DNA of 64,000 nt from Cadophora sp. MPI-SDFR-AT-0126 (lineage: Eukaryota > Ascomycota > Leotiomycetes > Helotiales > Ploettnerulaceae): positions 992,001 to 1,056,000 of the forward strand of contig JAGMVK010000017.1 in assembly GCA_020747065.1 (NCBI GenBank), in the 5' to 3' direction. Made by a program: the position numbers and the translations under genes. Of this stretch, positions 11,786 to 23,210 are shown piece by piece (positions within the stretch are counted from its first letter, which is position 1; each line of letters starts with the position of its first letter). The notes below the pieces were generated by a model that was not told where the DNA came from, ran no database searches, and saw only the letters and a program-made list of their open reading frames with translations.

Positions 11786-12912
11786 GTTGAGGAGATATTG
11801 AGATGACAGATGAGGGGCTGTGGAGGGTGGAAGGTTTGATTAAAGGGCTTGCCCCGTTTGAAAGATACAGAAGCGATGATCGGGGAATCGTTGTGTTCAT
11901 ATAGCGGATGAGATGGAGGACGCGTCGTGACGATAAGCCACGGCTGGGCAGTGACGGGATGGAAAACCGGAAAAGTGGTCTGAGACCGAGGCGACACATC
12001 ACGTGTTAAGGACTTGGCGGAAGTTTGACAATATTTTCTACTTTCCAGACTGTGCAATCGTAATTATTGTTTTATCCCCTTTTTAATCCTTTGAAGTTAT
12101 AACTAGAGATTATAATGACTGTTAGCGTCACGTTTAGTGGCGTCCAGATTTGGCTGAATAGTGGGACTGTTTAAGCGAGTTGTTGTTGTTTACACAAGAC
12201 TCGTTTCGATATTCGCACATTGTGGATCGAGGTCATGACCGTCTATCCTCAGACTCTCGAAGTAGTAGGTGTGTAGATATAGTTCTCATGCAGGTACAGT
12301 ACTCATTAAAATTGAATGATTCAGGGACTATGATGTTCTCGTCCCGGGATTGTATGCTTCATCTTACAGAAGCCCGTCATCACAACTTGTCTGCTGGTCG
12401 CTTTTGCGCTCCGAGGTTCGCTGTATAGAGCTGGCTCGCAGTTCGTCTCCCATGAGCCTAGGTACTTGTTTAGAGATAGCAAGAGAACTACATATGATGA
12501 AGCAAATATCACATGTCTCCAAACGCAATGTACACTCTAATTGTGATATTTCTGTACATATTCTAATCCGGACAGACAGAGGGATGGAAGGATATTCCAC
12601 AGAGTTATATATTAAATTGGAATAGAATGGCAGTTAGAGGCACTGGTTATGACAGTAGAGAGCTGTGAGTAAGAAGTTATGTGACTGAGAATCGCTTCTG
12701 GATTGTGTGAAAAATGCCGAGATTGTCTTTGCCATATACCAGTCATGTCAAAGTGATTGTTCTCAAGACATCAAATAACTGCCTATCATATTTGTTGGAT
12801 GTCTTATGCAAACGAAAGTGTGACCTGTAAGACCAACGACAGCTCCACCTTCCAACTTTCAGTTTTTCACTCCTGCTACATCTCCCAATTGTCCAGACGA
12901 AGCACCAACCGA
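11786..12912. other. Intergenic region
   Basis: This holds the promoter side of the acyl-CoA synthetase and the 3' flank of the sugar porter. The sequence is AT-rich around 12050-12120. I recognise no gene, RNA or repeat. Confidence 0.5.
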
Positions 12913-14821
12913 TCAATTAGAGCCAATCTTGCCCGTTTCAACATCATGAACCATCTTCCCAGAATGAGCAGCATTGGCAAGTTCGGGATGCTCCGCCTTC
13001 AGCCTAGCAAAGTTCTTTTCCGCGTCCCATACCCACGGGGTCTTAGCAGCAAATAGAAAATCCATCTCTTCCAGGGTCCGCTGATTTGATTCCGGATACA
13101 AAGCCCAGACCATTGGGATTGTGATCACATTGCTGATCGCAAAGATGTAAAGTGTCTTTTCATCAATGGCGTTGAACATAACCGGGCAGAGCAAAGTCTA
13201 GATTCTACTTAGCCAGCAAACAGGGTATAGAATGGACAGGGATACTCACAAGCCAGCCGTTTCCAATACTCCAACCAACAACTCCCCAAGCATTACCCTT
13301 TGCTCTCACTTCAAGTGGGAAAATTTCGGCGGGGTAAAGCCAGGGCACCGTCAACCAAGTTGCACCAAAAACGAATGTGAAGATGAAGATCATGGAAGCT
13401 GCTGCAGCGCCATATTGAGATGCTTTCGCGGTATGTCCGGCGTTCGTAGCGTTTTCAGCGAGTCGAGACATCCCGCCTGCTAGGAACATGGCGATCCCTT
13501 GACCGACGGATCCCCAATATAAGGTCCACCTTCGGCCGATACGATCCAGTGTGAAGACGCAAATGAGCGTAGAAAACTAGAGAATATCAGTCACGTCGTG
13601 CTACTACTGCGGGGAGTAGGAGAAAATCTCACCATGTAGAATATGTTGTTCAGCCCAGAGATCCATTGCGACTTCTCTGTATCGAAACCAGCCATTCGGA
13701 AAATAGTCGGCGCGTCTGCTTCTGTCAGCCCTGGCTAGCTTGATCTATTTCCTGAGGCACTTACAAACTGTGACACCTGCGATTCCAACCCATTCCTGCA
13801 TGATCTGCAGCCATATCACTAGTTGGACTCTCCTACCAGTATGCAAATCGCCGGATCCTTGACCAGTCAACATCGCCCAGTACGAGGTGCGATTTCCCGC
13901 CTGCTTCTCCAGCTGTGATACGCTGCGGATGTCTTGAAATTCGGACTCCGCTTGTACTTTATCATCTCCCTCATCACCTCGCAATCTTCCCAGAATGAAA
14001 CGAGCTTCATCTTCCCGGCCAACCTTGACCAACCATCGTGGCGACTCTGGGAACCACCATACCATGGTCAATAGGATCAGAAGTGGGATGATCTGGAAAG
14101 CAATTGGAAATCTCCAACGGATGGGGGAAGCTCCCTCATCGATGAACGAGAGACCACTAAGTGGATGTCAATATGGCTAGCCCGAAATGTTGAGAGAAAA
14201 ACTTACAATTCCAGCCAGTAAGCAACCACCACACCAAAAATGTTCAGCGTGAACTCAATGGCGATAAATTGGCCTCTGCCAGTGTGAGGCACACTTTCGG
14301 TTGCCCAAACGGGAACGATGGCGTTGAGTATGCCTGTTCCAAATCCATTGATCAAGCGTGCTAGACTTCTAGTAAGTACATTGTGAAGCCTTACAAACTT
14401 GTTTATGTGTTCGAGACCTACCGAATATCATCCATGTGTGATTCTGGGCGGAGCATTGCAAGGTTGCCCCAAAGACTCCCCAAGCTGCACCCAAAGCAAT
14501 AGTTTTGATTCTCCCGATCTTCTCACCAATCCATCCACCAGCCAGAGCGCCGAAAAGGGTTCCGAGATAATACACGGAGACGATGCCGCCTTGAAGCAAA
14601 CTGTCTGTGATGACGGGTGTGTTGGGGGAACCATCAATGGTTTCCACATGGCCAAATCCCATCAATTCAATGTAGTCTTTGGCGTTGTTGACCCCACCCA
14701 TCATTCCTTGATCGTAACCGAAGAAGAAGATGGAAAGACCTGCAATACAGTTGATGGCTATCAGAAGTTTGCGCTTCTGTAGCGAATGCGCTACATTCCA
14801 CTTGTTTATTTGGTGACCCAT
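12913..14821 (-). CDS. MFS sugar porter (hexose/lactose-type transporter)
   Basis: Six exons: 14821-14422, 14360-14207, 14156-13765, 13715-13633, 13576-13250 and 13197-12913 (1641 bases, 546 residues). This is a twelve-helix Major Facilitator protein of the sugar porter family, expected in the plasma membrane as a proton symporter. Family signatures seen are FFFGYDQGMMGGV in helix 1, the loop GGWIGEKIGRIK, PESPRWLVKVGR after helix 6, the sugar-contact motif QIMQEWVGIAGVTVYAPTIF in helix 7, DRIGRRW in the loop between helices 8 and 9, and PAEIFPLEVRAKG before helix 11. A cytosolic tail follows LYPESNQRTLEEMD. ATG at 14821 was chosen because it matches the usual short cytosolic N-terminus; an in-frame upstream start (14923) would add an unlikely 34 residues. 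The sugar carried cannot be inferred. Confidence 0.92.
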
Positions 14822-15957
14822 ATTAGTGCTAATGGAGAGTGAGAACCCTTGACCAAAAAAGGTATGAAAAGTCGATATTAGAATTGCCTTGGAATAGGAA
14901 AAAAATCCCGTGAGGAAATACAAAGAGGATGGTACCTTCCTTTATGCACTTTTCAATTCGGGATCAAGGCCGTCGGCCACCTGCGTAGAGCGCCACTGCC
15001 GCCGATTGCCATTCAACATCTCCATACCCCATCTTCAACCCGCAAGTCGGATGAACAGTCCTCGAACACAAAATTGGGCCTGTGGAAATAAACATTCAAT
15101 CATGTCATACATTGAGCCTCGAAGAGGAAATAGTGAGGCTGATCGTGAAACCGTAAGCCCTGAAAGGCTTAGCGATCTTGACACCCCCGCACTTTCTAGA
15201 AAATATCGGAAGGTTTGCCGATATGCGAACCAATTGATATCCGCTCTCTCTTTACGTGCATAATCGAAAGAGGTCGGTCAATGGCCTTCAGAAACCGAAA
15301 TATACTACCTGGTGCACTTAGTACTGTTGAAAACAGGTTTGAGTGGTTTGGGTAATCCTTTCAACTTCAGCACGTGACCTCCCCCCGCCGCCCCCCGGAG
15401 TAACTGCAGCAGGTCATCAAAGCCACCTTGACAGAATTGAGAGTTAAAATACTTGCCCATTCAATCACTGCAGCCACCCACTTGCGAAGAGTACTTGGCG
15501 AAGATAGAGCACCTATGATGCTGCATTCGAGATGCAGACCAGAGGCTGAAATGAACCGATATATGTTCAGACCATCGACTACTTACAGTGAAATTGATCC
15601 GGGTGAGTGCCATACCTTGGGCGGACGATCCTGGTGTGCTACCCAGCATAGGCTATACCACCGGCGTTTGAATAGCACCGACTTTCAGATGGAGGAAGAA
15701 CATACGTGAGAAGAATACTGCCGACCATAGAATGAAGATGAGTTGTGCCGGTTGCAACATAGTGCAGCTCCAGCAGAACCCGACAGGAGGGAGGGACTTT
15801 TCAGCTTCGTAAAGTAATTCAAGTAAAAGTATTCCCAAAACAAACCAATCAAAGACATACCCTGAAACGCCATTTGAACGCTTGTAATGCTAGTATCTAG
15901 ATCTCCCAATATGAATCCACCACCGGTGCTCGTATTTACCATGTCTCGCTTAAGCCC
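14822..15957. other. Intergenic region with a possible membrane-protein remnant
   Basis: A minus-strand frame at 15942-15685 begins MVNTSTGGGFILGDLDTS and is followed by hydrophobic stretches in two frames (FFSRMFFLHLK). It resembles a fragment of a multi-helix fungal membrane protein, but I cannot build an intact gene. A CACGTGAC motif at 15371-15378 precedes a C-rich run (15379-15397), the kind of site bound by bHLH factors. The rest shows nothing definite. Confidence 0.3.
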
Positions 15958-17184
15958 CTATTCAGCCGAACCCCACCTCTTGACCTCCAAATATCGCTTT
16001 TCGGGCACGACAGCTCTCTTCGCAGAGCCCCCTCTGAGCATATTGGTCTCTGTATCAAAGCAAGACTTTTGCGACTTCTTCTCACACAGTGGCCAGAGCT
16101 GCTTCTGATCCATATCACAAAATAGACCCTCCGTCTCTGAAACAACATCCGGACCCCAAGAATTGGCACTGTTGCAGAGATATTTTGCTGAATGCTCAGG
16201 GTGTCTGCTCGAAATAAGAGTGTGGTGTATAGACTTGGGGCGGGTGGGTCGATCCTGCTGCTCATTTCGCTTTTTTGGGTGGTCAGGGGGAATGACTGGA
16301 TTCTCTGGTGTTGGCAACCGGACAGGATGGATCGGTTGACCAGTCTTGTCGACGGTGATATGTCCGTAATTTGTTTTGTCGACACCTGGGACAAGGACTT
16401 TTGATGCGTCCAGATCAGTTCCATCAGGGCCATATTGCAGAGACGGAATGAAGACTGGCGGAGTGATATCTGGGAGCATTGTTGTCCAGGCGGAGAATCG
16501 TGGGGCGCTGTCACACATCAAATTGAAGTTGTCGTTATATGCTTGAGCTTGAGCGTCAGTGACTTTGCTAAAGTCAATGATGTGCATGCTGAAACCCTGG
16601 GTTTTGATATCGTTGTCAGAGTTCGGCCCCGTAATCCAGACACAATTTGGACGGTAGCCCTGAGTTGCACTGTTTGTTCCACCATTTCCAACGATTGTCT
16701 CTGACCAATGGAACTGCATTCCACAAGAGACACCGACATCAGAGAACCATCCGTAGGAGGTCTCATCGTTGGGATTCTTGAGACCCACTGCAGATATGCA
16801 GATGGCATTAGTTCCCGTCGCGACAACAGAAATGTATTCGCTTCCCACACTGTCCTGGCTGGCGTTATTCTCCATTGAAACAGAATTTTTCGATCCCGCC
16901 TTCCAAGTCCTCTTCTTGTCCCCGTTATTAGACGCAACTAGATTTCCAGCTACGCTGTAGACGCTGATCGCCGGAATGTTGCCTGCCATGTTGTATGCAT
17001 CGTCCTTGTCCGGATTGTCTGCTGTCTGTCCGACAGCCACACCGACATTGGTCACTCCTTTCGGCGGACTCGGTACTAGACCCTTGATGAATTCATAGAG
17101 ACCAACTGCCCCAAAGATACCTCCAATGATATTGAAGCCACTTTCGAATGCGGGAGGAATCACTGCAGCAGCAGAGACGTCCAT
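15958..17184 (-). CDS. Conserved-looking fungal protein of unknown function, 408 aa
   Basis: This is a single-exon gene. The start at 17184 is the first ATG, after an AT-rich leader. The N-terminus holds one glycine-rich hydrophobic segment (FNIIGGIFGAVGLYEFIKGL, residues 18-37) and no clear signal peptidase site, so a membrane-associated helix is possible. The middle is beta-rich, with alternating aromatic and small residues (EYISVVATGTNAICISAVGL; YGWFSDVGVSCGMQFHW), suggesting a compact all-beta fold. The C-terminal third has a proline-rich linker. A cysteine/tryptophan module follows (GLFCDMDQKQLWPLCE, then SCFDTETNML) and the protein ends in basic residues. I have the impression of similar mould proteins but can name no family or function. 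It is divergently arranged with the secreted gene at 18524. Confidence 0.8.
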   Translation of the reverse strand: MDVSAAAVIPPAFESGFNIIGGIFGAVGLYEFIKGLVPSPPKGVTNVGVAVGQTADNPDKDDAYNMAGNIPAISVYSVAGNLVASNNGDKKRTWKAGSKNSVSMENNASQDSVGSEYISVVATGTNAICISAVGLKNPNDETSYGWFSDVGVSCGMQFHWSETIVGNGGTNSATQGYRPNCVWITGPNSDNDIKTQGFSMHIIDFSKVTDAQAQAYNDNFNLMCDSAPRFSAWTTMLPDITPPVFIPSLQYGPDGTDLDASKVLVPGVDKTNYGHITVDKTGQPIHPVRLPTPENPVIPPDHPKKRNEQQDRPTRPKSIHHTLISSRHPEHSAKYLCNSANSWGPDVVSETEGLFCDMDQKQLWPLCEKKSQKSCFDTETNMLRGGSAKRAVVPEKRYLEVKRWGSAE

Positions 17185-18523
17185 GGTGAAAGGGCAAGTC
17201 GTGTAAGATGTGAAGGGGTTGAGTATATCAGACTTTGCTATGTATATAGATCCAGGGACGAATATGAAGTGTAGAATGTAACTTGAAATATGAAAGCGCT
17301 TTGATCTGATGCTCTGGATGTCTGATGGGAGGAACTGAATGTCTGGGAATATATGTGAAGAATAAAGTGCTGGGTGATGAAATCCGAGGAACCTACGAGC
17401 AGTCTATATATGTGGACATTCCGACAATGCGCTTCCAGGATTGATTGATAGGATTGTATGAATAGGCAGACTGTGAATCACACCTCGCCATTCCTGAAGT
17501 CGAGAGTACAGTCTGCCCATCCAATCTAATTTTGTCGGTACCAACATCAAATTATCCAACTTCCAGAGCGGTAACAGAGTATGAGTAGGCAAGCAATCGA
17601 CTTTCAAGGCAGATTTGGAGCTTCGCCCCACAATGGAATACTGCGGATAGAAGGTCCTCATCACCAAGTGACCATTAGCCGCGGGGTGCCTGCCGGTCGC
17701 TTATCGAAATTCGATGGTCATCTTGTGAGCCAGTTCCTGTATGCCCACTGTACCAACAAGACAAAGGTAGACCGTATAAGCGCTCTCTGGTGTTGATAGC
17801 CGCCAGCACGCCACAGCCGCTTGCAAGGTCGCGACCTTGTTGTGACCTGCAACTGTTTCACAACTTTGCTGAAGATGAAAGTCAGCCACGTCTGGGCCAC
17901 ATTTTGGCCGTTAGATGTGATTCAGCCACTGTCGTCCTAGGAAATAGTCCAACTGCGGTTATATCCGCTCTTGGAAATGTCCGTGTTTAAATGTCTTCCT
18001 TAACTCGCAGCAGAATCGAGGTTGTGCCGCAGCAGAGACCAACATACCGCGCCTCAGAAGTCTCAGTTATCTAACTTCAATACCAGACCAGACGGGTCGT
18101 GCTTATCGATGCTAGCACCTGTACTTTCCAACGGAGGCCCAATCTTAAGCCGCGTACTTGTCAACAGATAGCAAAGTTGGGAGAACTGTCAAAAGTGTAA
18201 GGCGCATTTCCGCTCGGAATAGAATTTTACCTGAGCAACAGTTTCATATAGACGCCAGGATGTTGAATTAGGCAGACTTGCCTAGCAATGAGCTGCTTTC
18301 AGGTTTCCAGAAGCATGTCTTCCAGATCGCGACTTGGAAAGGTATATGTACTTCCTCCGTCTCTGGAGATGCAGCATTACCATCACCATCAGCATCAACA
18401 CAGCAACTGCCAAAAACAACGCGCCTACTGCAAACAAAGCAAAACATCCTTCAATCATCTCAAATTCAAGACAATTTTTCTCCAATTTGTACTTCAATCA
18501 ATCCTTGTCCTCATTCGATCATC
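17185..18523. promoter_or_regulatory. Shared 5' region of two divergent unknown genes
   Basis: This 1.3 kb interval separates genes that point away from each other. The last 150 bases before the + gene are rich in CA and CAT units (CATCACCATCAGCATCAACA near 18377), an unstructured leader. No open frame here looks like a real protein and no RNA gene is evident. Confidence 0.45.
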
Positions 18524-19839
18524 ATGAGAATCTCTCTCGCAGCAGCCCTATCGTTGGGCACTGTCTCGACCCTCCTTTCAGTGACGGATGGAACCCCGGT
18601 AGGCCTTCGCGAGAATGCGCTCAACACTCGGTCATGCACCCATGACTGTGCCAGTCAGCCTCAAATCACCCACATTGTAGGCAAGCACTAATTCACGGTC
18701 TAGATATTGCTACAATTGGTAGTTATACCACCGAAGGCGTTTCGAACCACTCGAGAGGGAAGCGTGATGAACTCGAAGGGATACTTTCCGAGATCTTTGC
18801 CAGGGCAGGTCCCTTGATTTCTCCAAAAGGTCCAAAGGGGAAAGATGGCGATTCGGCCTCGGATGCAGCACCCATTTCATTCACCGGAGGAAGTGGAGAC
18901 AGAACTGAATCGGGAGCCTCTGGAGGTCTCGATGGCCCTATCATTGGTAATCGCCCATCTGATCGTGAGGGCGGGGAAGGGAGTGGATCTCGACCTCCTC
19001 CACCCGTAGGAGTAGCGCCTGTTACAGCTTCGTCTTTCGCCAATCCAATCGAAGAGAAGTACCGACAGATTGGAGAAGCCGCCCAACAGGATCTGAAAGT
19101 CGCCATCGCAACTAACCGTGCTGACAACAACAAAGGCAGTATCGAGGCTAACGGATACGTCCGAGGTGATGACCTTGAACAGAAAGCTCGCAATGCTGGC
19201 CCACTCCAGACTGACTTCAAAGATAATGGAAGGTATCTGGAAGTGTTTGGGATCAAGGCATCTTCTGCAGACAAGACTGGCTGGGTCAACAAAATTATCC
19301 GGAACAATGCCAATTCCGATGCCATTTCTACATACTCAGTCAGCGTCAAGGAGAAGACAATCATCCTGAAAGATTCCCGGAACGAGGATAATGATGACAA
19401 CCGGAAACCGGGAGCAACGCAGCCTGAAAATGCGATGAAGTTGAGGGACATGGCTATGGATAGCTGGAGGACAGCGGCTGGCAATTCTGATACAGTGAAG
19501 GACTTGAAGTGGATCGTTCGAAATGACGTGGTCACTGCGGAATCTCAAGTCGCCATAGAAGCAGCTTTTGCCAAGGCTGGGATCGACACCAAGTTGAAGG
19601 CGGTTTTCAAGCCAGATGCCACAGATCCGAACGGTCTTGCAGCTTATCAAGAAATTGCCGGCTCTATCCACGGGCAGGGCATTGTGAAGATGTTATCTGA
19701 CCACCACGTTGAATTGGGTAACCTTGAAGTGGTCGCCTTCCATGTTTACGCTAAAGGAAACAAGCAGAGGGTCATCGATAACAGCGCGGGAAAGATTCCG
19801 GGATATTATGCCATCGTGGCTGAGCTCGGACGCCGATAA
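18524..19839 (+). CDS. Secreted protein of unknown function with Kex2-like site
   Basis: The first exon starts at ATG 18524 with a signal peptide (MRISLAAALSLGTVSTLLSV). The frame stops at 18689, and the main open frame resumes in another phase. A short intron of about 50-56 bases is therefore inferred, from 18648 or 18654 to 18703, with a CACTAAT branch site near 18687. After the join come HSRGKR, a dibasic Kex2-type site, and a Gly/Ser/Pro/Asp-rich linker (KGPKGKDGDSASDAAP). A globular region of about 230 residues follows (from PIEEKYRQIGEAAQQD to VAELGRR) with few cysteines. The product is probably exported and proteolytically matured. I recognise no domain. The donor choice is uncertain because neither candidate is a canonical GTANGT. 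Confidence 0.65.
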
Positions 19840-20248
19840 TTGTGACAACTTGACCAGATATCGAGGACTTGCTCCCAAGAAGGTGAAGCATTTCGTGGCG
19901 GTTTACTTATGTCAAGTTGGGATGATTTCTAAACACGGGTTTTAGTGGTAGTATCTGTTCGTTATTGGTACCTTCGCATAGTCAAAATTTAACGAATGGA
20001 AATTGAGCGACTGTGCTGCAGAGTCCTATCCCTCTCGTCCTTCGTTCCTGACAAATTGTTAGCCGATCTCACATGAATAAAATAATTAAGGGTAGTATTT
20101 CTGGACAAAGATGTCGGAAGGGTCGTACTTAAGCAACACAAAACTCATTAATTCTGGCCAACGACAGAGACATTTGATGCGAAGCGTAGGGCTTTTGTGC
20201 CGTATTGAAAGTGCTCATGTATCGAAACAGGGAAAACATCCCAAGACA
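19840..20248. other. Intergenic, convergent 3' regions
   Basis: This is AT-rich sequence between two converging stop codons, including AATAAAATAATTAA near 20076, which could serve polyadenylation. Nothing else is recognised. Confidence 0.5.
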
Positions 20249-21741
20249 TCAGAACATGTGGTGCACCCAATCCACATTCCAGAGCTCGATAATAGCATGC
20301 CTTCTATCAGACTGCGCTTCATCGAGCATCTGCGCCAATTTGTCATTCCCGTGCTCTAGTGCCGTAGTAACAGAGTCAGATGTCGGTATCAACCCTTCTT
20401 GGAGCAGTAAGGTGGCCATTGACTCGAGCCCTGCCCTAGCCACCCTATCGAAAACGATACGGCTGTTACGTTGGGTCCAAAGCGCAGCCTGTCGGCTAAG
20501 CAAGCGAAATATAGCCATGTGCTCAAGTTCGATAGCAGACACAATCGGCAAAGGACCGTCACTAGAGGATTTATCGACATCTGCACCGTATTCCAACAGC
20601 GCCTGAACGATTTTAAAACGGCCACGACGACTTGCAATTTGTAGAGGGCTCGATTGCGGGCAGTCGTAAGGTACATTAGGATTTGCGCCTTTGCGAAGGA
20701 GGAGGCGGACCAAAGTTTCGTCGCCGTACTTGCAGGCAGCCCAAAGCGGGTTATATGCCTCAAATGTCAGAGCCTGATGCCCAGAAGCTGGTGCTCCCAA
20801 GTGGAAGAGATGCAAAGCTAACATGGTATGACCGCGTGTTACCGCGCATCTGAGGAAAAATCCAAGACGCTTGCCGGGAGGGTCTGCTTCATAGTCACCA
20901 AGTAAAGGGAAAGCCCGTGTAAACATTGCTACACTGCTTGTTCTTTGAAGACCCTGCCAGATACAGTTGGCGAAGCGGTGGTTCAGCCCAGTGTCAAATT
21001 CCCATCGAGGTTCCAGCAGTAAGTTCAAAATGTCGAAGTTGGCATTGGCAATCGCTCCACGGAATGCATAAATGCTTGTTACCTTCCACTCGGTGTTTAG
21101 AATCAGCTCCAGTGCCTCATTGTTGCTACGAAGAGCAGCCGCCTGCGCAGGATGTCCGAATAGTGGGCTCCCATCCAACTGGAAGCCAACCCTTGGAAGT
21201 AAAGTCCTCAGTAAAGGCAGGCGATTCAAGTACGCTGCAGCGACAAGCAGGTGGTAGTCAAAGTTCTTATCATATTCAGTAACTTGGGCCCAATCATCAT
21301 CCTGAAATGGGCGACCTTCTTCTACCGTCAGAGAGCAGAGTGAGTCCACATAGCGCCGAAAGGTATCGGTTTCTCGGTGTTGAATGTCTTCGCATAGAAT
21401 TTCCGCGACGCGGCGGATGGTGCGTAGAGGTCCTATCGTATTCTTCTGGTCTGAGAATATTTGGTAGATGAAATACGCCTTCAGGAAAGTCGGCTCCTCA
21501 CATCTGGTGTCGTCGAGCAGGCGAGACATGAATAGAACTCTTTTCACATCATTAGCCCAGCGCTCTGTGTTCTTGTCAGCTTTGTTTGCGTAGCGAAGAC
21601 TCGGTATTGATCGATCTCGGTGCGAGTACACATACTGTTCACGAGTCTGAGCCTCAGTCCCAATCTTACACCACGGACCAAGACCGCTTTGAGCAGGATG
21701 TCATCGAGAAGCTCGGATGGGAGATTCGTAATGGTCGCCAT
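20249..21741 (-). CDS. F-box protein with ankyrin repeats
   Basis: Two exons: 21741-21636 and 21564-20249 (1422 bases, 473 residues). The first exon encodes an F-box-like helix pair, MATITNLPSELLDDILLKAV...LRLVN, and splicing at GTATGTGT completes it as LRLVNKRW. F-boxes bind Skp1 in SCF ubiquitin ligases. The middle is helical without clear repeats. From about residue 190 there are degenerate ankyrin units. The clearest are YNPLWAACKYGDETLVRLLL, GANPNVP, SSPLQIASRRGRFKIVQALL and YGADVDKSSSDGPLPIVSAI. A substrate-adaptor role is inferred from this architecture. Such genes are numerous and variable in moulds, so the target is unknown. The start fits the F-box consensus at the extreme N-terminus. 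Confidence 0.82.
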
Positions 21742-22253
21742 TGTTCTGAATGAGCAGAGTTGAGAACTTCGTATTGTATGAAGGAGTGATCAAAATTTCG
21801 ATGTGAGAAACCAAGTATTTGTAGGTCGTGGTAGGCAGTTACGAAACGCCAACGGAAGGAAGGAGGCTGCAGCGACGGCCGCCTTTGACACCGAATATGG
21901 GCGGCAGCAGTATCACGTGGCGGCAAGGTTAACATGACCTCAAGAGAAATGGCTTACCTGTGAGAATTGCTAGAGGAGCACTTCAACTGATGAGAAATCA
22001 CAGAATAGTCAGCGGAGAGTAGTCAGTCGACAGTCCCTCAAATGTTTGAACAGTTGCGAGAGTGTAAAAGTAGGAGAGTGCCCCTCTCCTTCTCACGGTT
22101 TGCCCGAAGATACCTTCTCCTGTATTTAATCTGGTATTCTGAGCTCAAGAAAGGTCGGAGAAGCTGGTGGCAGATGCCATTGCAAATATCCTGGATTTCG
22201 GGTACGGGTGCCTTGGATATTTATTGAGAGGCTGAGGCATGCATTCTCAAAAT
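21742..22253. other. Intergenic region
   Basis: This holds the 5' flank of the F-box gene and the 3' flank of MED4. No gene, repeat or RNA is recognised. Confidence 0.5.
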
Positions 22254-23210
22254 TCATCCATCCGAATCATCATCGTCAAATGTCTCTAACTGGAAGACCT
22301 TCGGCTCCTCCTTTCTCTCCGGAGCGGGTCCACCACTCATCCTCCTCTCCAACTCTCTCCTTCTCGTATCCTCTCTCTCCTGTTCTCTTATCGCATCTTC
22401 TGCTTCTGTCACCCTCTTCCTTTCCGCCTCCAACTCCGCACTCTTCTCAGGATCAAATGTGACCGGATCAACTCCTTGATCGACCAGGATCTGTATACTC
22501 GCTAATGCACCTTTCCTAATTGCCTCTTCCGTCGGCCACGGCACAAAGGGAATGTCTGCCGATTGATTGAGGTATTGCTCCCAGAGGGATAAGTTGGTCG
22601 AAACACCCGGGTGCTGTGATGTTCGTGTTTGTGTTTGTCCTCCAGGGGCCATCGCTAAACCGTCTGCATCCATTACAGTAGAGGTGTGCACCTCCCCGTT
22701 TGTCGCAATCGGGGTATTTGTGCCATTTGTTTGTACTTGTGAGTTGGGCTCCGCGTCACCAGCAGGAGGCTCTCGATATGTAGGGGGCAGCGTGAATTTA
22801 CTGATTCGGCGCGCGTAACTAAGGAGTTCGGAGTAGGATATTGGGTTACCAGAGGCAGTCGAGGGCGGGCTTGTTGCAGGTATTGCTAGGAGGTCTTGTC
22901 GAGTCGTCGCAAGGAGGGTAAGAGTCTCGCGGATCTGGTTATCGAGGGCTTTTGAGGATTCACGAAGGGCCAAGACTCTGCCATAATTCGATTGATGTAT
23001 TGATACTAAAAACTTGTTAGTAATTATAGCATAAGATGATAGCATAAGAAGGGAAAACTAACGTTGCTCGAAACCCTCGCTGAGCTCTGCATCCGCTGCG
23101 ACCAAGTCGTTGGCAAGAGCAGGAGCTGGATTGTATGTCGAAATTGAGGTTATCAAAGTCGCCAGAGCCTTCTCCACCCGCTCAAGGCGGCTGTCGAGGA
23201 GTTTGTCCAT
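22254..23210 (-). CDS. MED4: Mediator complex subunit 4
   Basis: Two exons: 23210-23063 and 23005-22254 (900 bases, 299 residues), with an intron GTTAGT...TTTAG that contains an ATTACTAAC branch site. MED4 sits in the middle module of Mediator and links transcription factors to RNA polymerase II in the nucleus. The N-terminus is a coiled coil with MED4 character (LDSRLERVEKALATLITS, then YGRVLALRESSKALDNQIRE). The family hallmark ISYSELLSYARRISKFTLPP follows near residue 130. The second half is disordered, ending in charged helical residues and an acidic tail (FDDDDSDG). Length and order match fungal MED4. Confidence 0.93.

Noticed and set aside
14822..14923. Upstream start for the sugar porter
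   Set aside because: It would add 34 residues with an extra hydrophobic segment; the internal MGHQINKW start is typical of the family.
22567..22818. Plus-strand frame with cysteine and valine runs inside MED4
   Set aside because: It is an antisense shadow of a well-supported MED4 exon.
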